In this document: piece after piece, positions 1 through 6,504 of the stretch
Numbering within the stretch: the first letter of the stretch is position 1
How the letters are laid out: each line of letters starts with the position of its first letter
NCBI GenBank assembly: GCA_902797275.1
Contig: CADBSI010000039.1
Span: 1 to 8,576, forward strand
Direction of reading: 5' to 3'
Origin: an uncultured Erysipelotrichaceae bacterium
GTDB taxonomy: Bacteria > Bacillota_I > Bacilli_A > RF39 > UBA660
DNA length: 8,576 nucleotides
The notes under the pieces: model-generated
Database searches by the model: none
Seen by the model: the letters and a program-made list of their open reading frames with translations, nothing else
What the model was told of the DNA's origin: nothing
Made by a program: the position numbers and the translations under genes

Positions 1-746
1 AAATTGCTCAAAGTATCGGAGCTCTTACTGTTGCTATTGTTACAAAACCTTTTACTTTTGAAGGAAAAAAACGAATGGAAAATGCTAATCAAGGTTTAGA
101 AGAGTTAAAGAAACATGTTGATACTTTGATTGTTATTCCAAATGATCGTTTAAGAGAAATAATTGATAAGTCAACTCCATTAATCGAAGCTTTCAAAGAA
201 GTTGATAATGTCTTACGTCGTGGTGTTCAATCAATTTCTGATTTAATTGCTGTTGTTGGACTTGTTAACCTTGATTTTGCTGATGTAAAAGCTGTTATGG
301 AAAAATCTGGTAATGCTATTATCGGTATTGGTATTGGTATGGGAGAAGAAAGAGCAATTGAGGCTGCTAAACAAGCTGTTACTTCACCACTTTTGGAAAC
401 TTCTATTACAGGAGCGACCGATGCAATTATTAATATAACGGGTGGAGTTAACTTAACTTTATTTGAAGCAGAACAAGCAGCTGAAGTTGTTCGTAATGCT
501 TCAAACAATGATATAAACACCATCTTTGGTTCAGTTATAAATGAAAACTTAACAGATGAAGTAATTGTTACCGTTATTGCAACTGGATTTGATAAAAACA
601 AAAAACAAAGTACTATATATGATCAACAAGCTATACCATCAACTCAAAAAGAAGTAAGAGACACAACTATTATGGATGATGATGACGATGATGATGGTGA
701 TAGTGAGTATGATTTTCCACCATTTTTAAGAAATAGAAACTTTTAA
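1..746 (+). CDS. ftsZ: Cell division protein FtsZ, C-terminal part (5' end outside window)
   Basis: FtsZ is the tubulin-like GTPase that forms the cytoplasmic Z-ring and recruits the division machinery. The first whole codon is at 3, and 247 residues are visible before TAA. The frame opens with the FtsZ stretch TVAIVTKPFTFEGKKR, then KKHVDTLIVIPNDRL. The T7 (synergy) loop NLDFADVKAVM, which supplies the acidic residues that complete the neighbouring subunit's GTPase site, is intact, followed by the GIGIGMGEERA and TGFD segments. The GTP-binding N-terminal half is outside the window. After the globular domain comes a short linker of about 35 residues holding seven consecutive Asp, then the C-terminal peptide YDFPPFLRNRNF, a variant of the usual D-I-P-x-F-L-R tail that binds partners such as FtsA or SepF. 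A terminator follows directly, so the next gene is not simply cotranscribed. The ATG at 75 is internal, not the start. Confidence 0.97.
   Translation, partial: IAQSIGALTVAIVTKPFTFEGKKRMENANQGLEELKKHVDTLIVIPNDRLREIIDKSTPLIEAFKEVDNVLRRGVQSISDLIAVVGLVNLDFADVKAVMEKSGNAIIGIGIGMGEERAIEAAKQAVTSPLLETSITGATDAIINITGGVNLTLFEAEQAAEVVRNASNNDINTIFGSVINENLTDEVIVTVIATGFDKNKKQSTIYDQQAIPSTQKEVRDTTIMDDDDDDDGDSEYDFPPFLRNRNF
675..695 (+). repeat. GAT trinucleotide tract encoding seven Asp in the FtsZ linker
   Basis: Seven consecutive Asp codons, six GAT and one GAC at 684-686, lie in the FtsZ C-terminal linker just before the conserved tail peptide. Another GAT follows after one GGT codon. The tract is nearly a pure trinucleotide repeat and could change length in frame by slippage. 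That it varies between strains is inference. Confidence 0.8.
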
Positions 747-771
747 GAGAGAAATCTCTTTTTTCTTTTTT
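745..771 (+). terminator. Intrinsic terminator after ftsZ
   Basis: A 6-bp perfect stem (AAGAGA at 745-750, TCTCTT at 755-760) with a GAAA loop is followed by a T-rich run broken by one C at 765. The stem begins inside the ftsZ stop codon TAA (744-746). It is short and AT-rich, but the GAAA tetraloop and T tract make it a credible rho-independent terminator. It separates ftsZ from the next unit. Confidence 0.7.
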
Positions 772-778
772 CTAAATA

Positions 779-787
779 TGATATACT
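779..787 (+). promoter_or_regulatory. Promoter (extended -10) for the 866-aa gene and ABC-F unit
   Basis: TGATATACT gives a TG extended -10 plus a TATACT hexamer (five of six to TATAAT). The -35 region would fall in the T tract of the ftsZ terminator and has no good TTGACA match, which fits an extended -10 promoter. Transcription would start near 793, about 20 bases before the start codon. The same 11-base core TATGATATACT recurs upstream of yvcK. Confidence 0.6.
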
Positions 788-803
788 AACTAAGAAAAAG
801 AAA

Positions 804-810
804 AGGTGAT
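804..810 (+). promoter_or_regulatory. Ribosome binding site that fixes the start at 815
   Basis: AGGTGAT is complementary to the 16S rRNA 3' end (AUCACCU) and lies 4 bases before ATG 815. A GTG at 806 in the same frame is part of this site, so starting there would place the initiation codon inside the ribosome binding site. ATG 815 is therefore preferred. Confidence 0.85.
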
Positions 811-814
811 TAAA

Positions 815-3415
815 ATGAAAAACGAAATAACAACTCAAGAAATTATGGAATTAGCTAAAAATAAAAAGATAACCAAAGATTTTCCTTATTTAAATAACCT
901 CGATTTAATGTTTGATGTTTATATGGAATATCCAGAACTTATTTTATTATTAGATGATGATACTAAAAAAAAGTTAGCTAGCAAATTTAATTTTAACTCT
1001 TTCAATTTAAAAAAGAATAAAGATACTAAGAAATTACAAGAAAGCTTATACTATCTTTTACCATATTTAGATAGATTTCCAAATGATTATCTTTATCTAA
1101 TTAATTCGGAAGAATATTATAAAAAATTAGCATCAATTAATTTTTCTGTTTATTATATGCTATATGAAGTAAGTCATAATTTTAAATCTTTAGAAGAAAA
1201 ACTTTTCTATGAACTATACGAAGATAGTTATATTTTTAATGCTGATTATTTCATCAAATATGCTAGTACCAGTTCTAAAGTATTATTAAATTCTTTAAAA
1301 AATACTAAATTAGCTTGGTATTATTTATATTATTTTTCAAAAGAAGCATTTAGTGATGATGTTATAAAATATATTTTAGAAACTAAAAAAGATGATTTAG
1401 CAAGTCTTGATCCCAATAATTTAAGAAGAATATGTGAATTTCCTGAATTAGTTATTGCTATGGTTAAATCTGATCCTTTAGTTTTATATAGATTAGATGA
1501 TACAATGTTAAGCGATTATTTAGCTAAAGATATTTTATACAGTAGAATAGATTTACAACCATTTTTTAATTCTATTAGATTTAATACAGTTATAAGATCT
1601 AGTTATGTTATGGAAATATTAATTGCTCGTGAAGGACTAAGTTATTTAAGTCATTTTGAAGGTATACCAACAGATGATTTTGCTTATTTTCTTTTGATGA
1701 AAGGTTTTCATTTCCAAAAAGGAAATAAAATAGAATTATTATCAAGTAAAAGAATATTAAAAGACTTAATAGAAAATGGAGATTTAGATGTAGTTTTTAA
1801 ATATGATTTTGAAATACCAGAAGAATTAATAGAAAAATTAATTGAAAGAATAAAACATGATAAATATATAATTAAAGAATATAATAATAAATCAATTATT
1901 AAAAGTCGTATTTTCAAAAACTTTAAAGAAGAATATATAAAAAATGGAGAAGCTTTTTTAAGTACTTTAGATGGTTTTAATCAACTAAAAGAATATTTAA
2001 ATTTATCTGATGTAAAAATAATAGAAAGAGAAATTATTAAAAATAATTATTATTTAGATTTAGATGGGATAATAAAAAATTCATCACCTAGTTTTTATAT
2101 TGAATTATATAAAAAACTGGTTATAAAAGAAGATATATTGAATCATAAATTTAATTTTTATTTATTTATTAAAATAAGTGAATATTTTACTAACAATTTA
2201 AATTTATTAAAAGAATTATATAATAATTCTAACTTAATAGATAAAGATCTTATTATTAATTTAATAAATGCAATTAATAGAAATGATTATTTAGACTTTA
2301 ATACTTTAAAAAATTATAATAATTATTTATATAATAGTATTAATAATTCTAATTTAGATATTAAAGATAAATTATATAAATATTTAGTTAATGCTAATAG
2401 TAAAGAAGTTGAAGATTTTTTAACAAGAATAACTGATCTTGAAAGATTAACTTGGATTGAACTTGAATTTCCAGAAAATAGTTATGAATATGTTATTTGT
2501 GAAAGTTATTTAGAAATTATTAAAATACTTTTGAAAGTTAGAAATAATGAAATTGATTCTTTAGAAAAAATTAAAGATTATAAAAGTTATGCTTTATTTG
2601 ATTTAAAAGTTATTAAAAATAATATTCTTCGTTTATATGGAATTATTTATAGTAAAATTAATTTATCTGAAGATAAATTAATAAAAGAAAATAGAGTACA
2701 AGTTATTAATGGTAATAAAGTTGCATCTATTACGGGAATGGATTTTTGTTTATTTACACATAGTGAAAATTTTAATGATACTTATGATTTTACTGATCTT
2801 GAGCCTATTCATAGAGAAAATATTGAACGTAATTATATATGTACATCTATGGTTAATCAATTTAACTATTCAACTCTAAGTGATAAAGTAATATTATTTA
2901 CATTTGATAATCCTACTTCTTTAATTGCTTTTGGTAATCGTGATATATTTATAGAATATTCAAAAGCTCCCTTAATATTAGCTCATGATCACTTTGGTAA
3001 TCCTTATGAAACTACTGTTTTAGGAAGAGGAGAATTTGGGGGTTATGTTTCAAATGAGTTTGATTTTCTAAGAGTAGATGATAGTAATCATGAATATAAG
3101 GCATTTTTTAGTTTAACTGGAAAAATTCCTGAAGAAAAATCTCGTTATAATACTTTTTATTTAGTATTTGATTCTAAAAAACATGAAGAAATCATGAAAG
3201 AAAAATTTGAATTTTTAAAAGAAAATATTTCAACTCTTAATTACCACGATTTATATTATTTAATAGTTTGTTGTTATAGGTATGGATATGATAATTTAAT
3301 TTTAGATTCTATTAAAGCAAGAATTAATAAGTTATCTTTAAAAGAACAATTAGTAATTAATGGAGCAATTACTAAGTTTCAATTAGAAAAAGATATAACT
3401 AAGGGGGCAAGATGA
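815..3415 (+). CDS. Unrecognised 866-residue, probably cytoplasmic helical-repeat protein with a distinct C-terminal domain
   Basis: I do not recognise this gene. There is no signal peptide or clear membrane segment, so a cytoplasmic location is likely. Residues 1 to about 600 look mainly helical and rich in Leu, Ile, Asn, Lys and Tyr, with loosely repeated units in the N-terminal part: (Y/F)-P-E-L or F-P-N near residues 39, 88 and 209, and KKLAS at 52-56 and 103-107. This suggests a solenoid. A more mixed segment at about 630-800 includes GMDFCLFTH (641-649), ICTSMVNQ (675-682), SLIAFGNRDIFIEY and a Gly-rich GRGEFGGYVSNEF, and reads like a separate globular domain. A helical tail ends at KGAR. 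The central coding region is extremely AT-rich (25 G+C in 240 bases at 2161-2400). ATG 815 has a good AGGTGAT site. The stop overlaps the ABC-F start (ATGA), implying coupled translation. Function is unknown; scaffold or adaptor is only a guess. Confidence 0.85.
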   Translation: MKNEITTQEIMELAKNKKITKDFPYLNNLDLMFDVYMEYPELILLLDDDTKKKLASKFNFNSFNLKKNKDTKKLQESLYYLLPYLDRFPNDYLYLINSEEYYKKLASINFSVYYMLYEVSHNFKSLEEKLFYELYEDSYIFNADYFIKYASTSSKVLLNSLKNTKLAWYYLYYFSKEAFSDDVIKYILETKKDDLASLDPNNLRRICEFPELVIAMVKSDPLVLYRLDDTMLSDYLAKDILYSRIDLQPFFNSIRFNTVIRSSYVMEILIAREGLSYLSHFEGIPTDDFAYFLLMKGFHFQKGNKIELLSSKRILKDLIENGDLDVVFKYDFEIPEELIEKLIERIKHDKYIIKEYNNKSIIKSRIFKNFKEEYIKNGEAFLSTLDGFNQLKEYLNLSDVKIIEREIIKNNYYLDLDGIIKNSSPSFYIELYKKLVIKEDILNHKFNFYLFIKISEYFTNNLNLLKELYNNSNLIDKDLIINLINAINRNDYLDFNTLKNYNNYLYNSINNSNLDIKDKLYKYLVNANSKEVEDFLTRITDLERLTWIELEFPENSYEYVICESYLEIIKILLKVRNNEIDSLEKIKDYKSYALFDLKVIKNNILRLYGIIYSKINLSEDKLIKENRVQVINGNKVASITGMDFCLFTHSENFNDTYDFTDLEPIHRENIERNYICTSMVNQFNYSTLSDKVILFTFDNPTSLIAFGNRDIFIEYSKAPLILAHDHFGNPYETTVLGRGEFGGYVSNEFDFLRVDDSNHEYKAFFSLTGKIPEEKSRYNTFYLVFDSKKHEEIMKEKFEFLKENISTLNYHDLYYLIVCCYRYGYDNLILDSIKARINKLSLKEQLVINGAITKFQLEKDITKGAR

Positions 3416-5028
3416 TAACAGTTAAAGATGTATGTTTAAGATTTGGAACAAAGACGTTGTTTCAAGAGGTTAATTTGAAATTCATACCAGGTGCTTGTTA
3501 TGGTATAATTGGAGCTAATGGAGCTGGGAAAAGTACTTTTTTAAAACTTTTAAATGGTTCTTTAGATACAACATCAGGTGAGATTATCATACCTAAAAAC
3601 GAAAGAATATCAACTCTTGAACAAGATCATTATAAATATGATGATTATAGGGTTTTAGATGTTGTTATCATGGGAAATAAAAAATTATATGATGTTAAAG
3701 TAGAAAAAGATGAGTTATACACTCATACAGAGTTCTCGGAAGCTGATGGAATAAGACTAGGAGAATTGGAAGCAGAGTTTTTAGAAATGAATGGGTGGGA
3801 AGCTGAAAGTGAAGCATCTTTATTACTTGCTAACTTAGGTGTTCCTGAAAAATGTTATGAATTAAAAATGAAAGAACTTGAAAATAACTTAAAAGTTAAA
3901 GTTTTACTTGCTAAAGCTTTATTTCAAGATCCAGATATACTACTTTTAGATGAACCAACCAATAACCTTGATATAAATGCTATTAACTGGTTATCAGAGT
4001 TTATTATAAATTATCCAAACTGTGTAATTGTAGTTAGTCATGATAGACATTTTTTAAATAATGTTTGTACAAATATTGTTGATATTGATTATTCTAAAAT
4101 GAAATTATATGCTGGTAATTATGATTTCTGGAGAGAATCTAGTGAGATCCTTCAAAAGCAAATAAAACAAGAAAATAAGAAAAAAGAAGATAAAATAAAA
4201 GAATTAAAAGACTTTATTGCAAGATTTCAAGCAAATGCATCTAAAAGTAAACAAGCAACTTCAAGAAAAAAAATTCTAGAAAAAATTGAATTAGAAGAAT
4301 TAGTTCCATCATCAAGAAAATACCCATTTATTGATTTTAAATTTGAAAAAGGTAATGGAAGAGAAGTATTAACTGTTAATAATTTAACTTATGTTGAAGA
4401 TAATAAAAAACTCTTAAATAAAATATCTTTTAGTATTTTAAAAGGTGATAAAATTGCTTTACTAGGTTCTAATATTCAAAAGACTTTATTACTTGATATT
4501 CTATCTAAAAGAAAAAAATATACATCAGGTGAATTTAAATGGGGGGTAAACGCTAAAATTAGTTATTTTTTAAGTGATAATACGGAAATATTTAACAGTG
4601 ATTTGAATATAATAGATTGGCTTTCAACTTTTAAAAAGATTGATGATGTAGAAGTTTTAAGAAGTTTTCTTGGAAGAATGTTATTTTCTGGAGAAGATGT
4701 ATTTAAAAAAGTAAATGTTTTATCAGGTGGAGAAAAAGCTAGATGTATGTTATCTTTAATGATGCTTGAAGAACCAAACGTTTTACTTTTAGATGAGCCA
4801 ACTAATCATTTAGATCTTGAAAGTATTACCTCTTTAAATACAGGACTTAATAAATTTGATGGTGAAATTATTTTTACAACTCATGATTATGAATTAAATG
4901 ATACAGCATCCAATAGAATTATTGAAATATTTGAAAATGGTACAATTATTGATCGAAGAATGCCATACTCTGAATATATTCAAGATGAAAAAATTAATAA
5001 ATTAAGAGAAGAAAATAAAATTAAATAA
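3412..5028 (+). CDS. ybiT: ABC-F family ATPase, YbiT/YkpA type, with degenerate second Walker A
   Basis: ABC-F proteins have two ATPase domains, no membrane part, and act on ribosomes from the E site. The 538 residues fit the YbiT/YkpA group in length and motifs. NBD1 has Walker A GANGAGKST (34-42), Walker B and catalytic Glu LLLDE (177-181) and switch His 210 in VSHDRHF. Its signature is degenerate: ELENNLKVK replaces LSGGE, a feature I recall from this subgroup. The charged interdomain linker (about 240-310) carries ARFQANASKSKQATSRKK (270-287). NBD2 has a perfect LSGGE (437-441), Walker B LLLDE (458-462) and His 491, but its Walker A reads GSNIQKT (352-358): Lys is one position too close to the first Gly and the second Gly is missing. 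The site AAGGGGG (3401-3407) precedes ATG 3412. In E. coli the family member is YbiT, in Bacillus YkpA. Nothing indicates an antibiotic-resistance type. The substrate ribosome state is unknown. Confidence 0.92.
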   Translation: MITVKDVCLRFGTKTLFQEVNLKFIPGACYGIIGANGAGKSTFLKLLNGSLDTTSGEIIIPKNERISTLEQDHYKYDDYRVLDVVIMGNKKLYDVKVEKDELYTHTEFSEADGIRLGELEAEFLEMNGWEAESEASLLLANLGVPEKCYELKMKELENNLKVKVLLAKALFQDPDILLLDEPTNNLDINAINWLSEFIINYPNCVIVVSHDRHFLNNVCTNIVDIDYSKMKLYAGNYDFWRESSEILQKQIKQENKKKEDKIKELKDFIARFQANASKSKQATSRKKILEKIELEELVPSSRKYPFIDFKFEKGNGREVLTVNNLTYVEDNKKLLNKISFSILKGDKIALLGSNIQKTLLLDILSKRKKYTSGEFKWGVNAKISYFLSDNTEIFNSDLNIIDWLSTFKKIDDVEVLRSFLGRMLFSGEDVFKKVNVLSGGEKARCMLSLMMLEEPNVLLLDEPTNHLDLESITSLNTGLNKFDGEIIFTTHDYELNDTASNRIIEIFENGTIIDRRMPYSEYIQDEKINKLREENKIK

Positions 5029-5045
5029 CCAAAATTAAAAAATTA

Positions 5046-5054
5046 TGATATACT
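5046..5054 (+). promoter_or_regulatory. Promoter (extended -10) for the yvcK-dnaD-nth unit
   Basis: TGATATACT matches the element at 779-787 exactly, with the shared core extending to TATGATATACT (5044-5054). It lies in the 53-base gap after the ABC-F stop. The expected -35 window (about 5026-5031, TAACCA) matches TTGACA poorly, again as in an extended -10 promoter. The start would be near 5061, leaving a leader of about 20 bases. No terminator is visible between the ABC-F gene and this site, so readthrough from upstream is also possible. Confidence 0.6.
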
Positions 5055-5081
5055 TAAATTAATACATAGATAGGAGAGATT

Positions 5082-6035
5082 ATGAACAGAAAAGTAGTAG
5101 TATTAGGTGGGGGTACTGGATTATCATGTTTACTTAAAGGTTTAAAAGAATACAATGTTTCAATAACAGCAATTGTATCAGTCTGTGATGATGGTAAATC
5201 AACAGGAAGACTAAGAGAAGAATTTAATCAAGTAGCTGTTGGAGATATTAGAAGAGTATTAGTTGCTCTATCAGAAACTGAGCCAATGTTTGAAGAACTT
5301 TTAAACTATCGTTTTCACACATCAAGTGATTTAAATGGTCATACCGTTGGAAATTTATTATTAACAGCTATGACTAATATTACCGGTAATATGAATAAAG
5401 GAATTAAATCACTTGGAAAAGTTTTAAACTTAAAAGGAAATGTTATTCCTTTATCAGAAGACAATTCAATTACTTTAATGGGTGAGATGGAAGATGGGGA
5501 AATCGTTGAAGGAGAACATAACATAACAGAAAAACATAAAAAAATTAAAAGAGTTTTCTATAAAAATGAACCAATTGTTTCACGTGATGCCATTAAAGCT
5601 ATTAAAGAAGCTGATTTAATTGTCCTTAGTATGGGAAGTATTTATACAAGTATTATTCCAAATCTTATTTGTAAAGATATAATAGAAGCCATTGATAAAT
5701 CAAATGCCAATATCATGTATGTATGTAATATTGTAACCCAACCAGGAGAAACTGATGATTTTAAAGCAAGTGATCATATAAATCTTTTAAACAGTTATTT
5801 AGGTAAGAAAAAAATAAGTGTTGGTATATTTAATCACGAAGAAATGTCTCCGGAACTAGTAAAAAAATATGAAACAGAAGAACAAAAAGATCCTGTTATA
5901 CTTGATAAAGAAAATTTAAAAAATATAGAAATAATAGAAGATGATTTAATAAGTGATAAAGATGGAACTTTTAGACACGACACCTTAAGACTTGGTCTTG
6001 ATATATTTACCTATTTATTAAATCATAGAAAGTAG
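5082..6035 (+). CDS. yvcK: YvcK/GlmR, UDP-GlcNAc-binding regulator of cell-wall precursor synthesis
   Basis: YvcK (GlmR) is a CofD-fold cytoplasmic protein. In Bacillus it binds UDP-GlcNAc and stimulates GlmS, steering carbon into peptidoglycan, and it is needed on gluconeogenic carbon. The 317 residues align end to end with the family: GGGTGLS (9-15), DDGKSTGRLREEF (36-48), GDIR (54-57), GHTVGNLLLTAMTNITG (86-102), GEMEDGEIV (134-142), GSIYTSIIPNL (185-195), TQPGETD (219-225) and the late RHD (298-300). Two motifs differ from the Bacillus form as I remember it: DDGGSSGRLR is DDGKSTGRLR, and the GPGSLYTS loop reads SMGSIYTS. Both are probably near the ligand. A strong AGGAGAG site (5072-5078) supports ATG 5082. 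The usual partners rapZ and whiA are not adjacent; instead it heads a unit with a small envelope protein, dnaD and nth. Its TAG stop lies inside the next gene's ribosome binding site. Confidence 0.93.
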   Translation: MNRKVVVLGGGTGLSCLLKGLKEYNVSITAIVSVCDDGKSTGRLREEFNQVAVGDIRRVLVALSETEPMFEELLNYRFHTSSDLNGHTVGNLLLTAMTNITGNMNKGIKSLGKVLNLKGNVIPLSEDNSITLMGEMEDGEIVEGEHNITEKHKKIKRVFYKNEPIVSRDAIKAIKEADLIVLSMGSIYTSIIPNLICKDIIEAIDKSNANIMYVCNIVTQPGETDDFKASDHINLLNSYLGKKKISVGIFNHEEMSPELVKKYETEEQKDPVILDKENLKNIEIIEDDLISDKDGTFRHDTLRLGLDIFTYLLNHRK

Positions 6036-6040
6036 GAAGT

Positions 6041-6496
6041 ATGAAAAAAAGATTACTAATAGGAAAATTAATTGGTTTTATAGGAATAATAATATTTGCT
6101 ATGGGAGTAAGTTATATATTTACTTACTTTAAAGATAAAATAAAATATCAAGATATAAATCTATTAGTAGTATTTGAAGATACTAAAACTTTTAAAATAG
6201 ATAAATTACAAGAAAAAGATGAAACATTAAAAGAATACCCTTATAAATTTACTATAAAAAACAATAATAAAGTAAAAACAAAATATGAAATAATTATAAA
6301 AGATAATCAAAAATTAGATAAAACTAAATTAAATTATATTTTATATAAAAATGATAAAGTTTTAAAAGAAGATAATTTAAAAAATAATATAATAATGGAT
6401 GAAATAGAAAAAAATTCAGAAAATAACTATTCATTATATATTTATTCTAGTTTAGAAGGAACATATGAATATAGTATAGAAATTATTAGCAAGTAG
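6041..6496 (+). CDS. Small membrane-anchored or exported protein with a TasA/camelysin-like beta region
   Basis: I cannot name a family with certainty. The 151 residues begin with a basic start (MKKR), then one hydrophobic segment at about 10-30 that ends GVSYIFTYF, after which the chain is expected outside the cell. The rest is Lys- and Asn-rich with alternating strands: YPYKFTIKNNNKVKTKYEII (66-85), LNYILYKNDKVLKED (97-111), NYSLYIYSS (129-137) and TYEYSIEII (141-149). That order matches the SipW-type surface protein encoded at 7813, whose N-terminus ends GSTYAFFTYS and continues with IDFTVS, ISYELYL, YIKVFLTDEN and KYRLYAWID. Both look like short forms of the TasA/camelysin beta-sandwich. 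The gene starts 5 bases after yvcK; TAGGAAG spans the yvcK stop and lies only 1 base from ATG, so translation is probably coupled. It contains no Cys and no sorting motif. Role unknown. Confidence 0.8.
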   Translation: MKKRLLIGKLIGFIGIIIFAMGVSYIFTYFKDKIKYQDINLLVVFEDTKTFKIDKLQEKDETLKEYPYKFTIKNNNKVKTKYEIIIKDNQKLDKTKLNYILYKNDKVLKEDNLKNNIIMDEIEKNSENNYSLYIYSSLEGTYEYSIEIISK

Positions 6497-6504
6497 GTGA
6501 TAAC

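Noticed and set aside
227..601. Minus-strand open frame opposite ftsZ (and similar ones opposite the other genes at 1708-1917, 5339-5524 and 6804-7022)
   Set aside because: They lie wholly opposite clearly conserved or well-supported plus-strand genes, have no ribosome binding sites of note, and their protein sequences are the low-complexity type expected from antisense of AT-rich code.
806..814. GTG at 806 as an upstream start for the 866-residue gene
   Set aside because: It lies within the AGGTGAT ribosome binding site, which is well placed for ATG 815, and no other ribosome binding site serves it.
3930..3942. A third copy of the GATATACT promoter core
   Set aside because: It lacks the TG extension and encodes the conserved Walker B region of the ABC-F protein.
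3412..5028. The ABC-F protein as an antibiotic-resistance (ribosome protection) factor
   Set aside because: The length, linker motif and NBD motifs fit the housekeeping YbiT/YkpA group, and no leader peptide or attenuator of the type seen before resistance ABC-F genes is present upstream.
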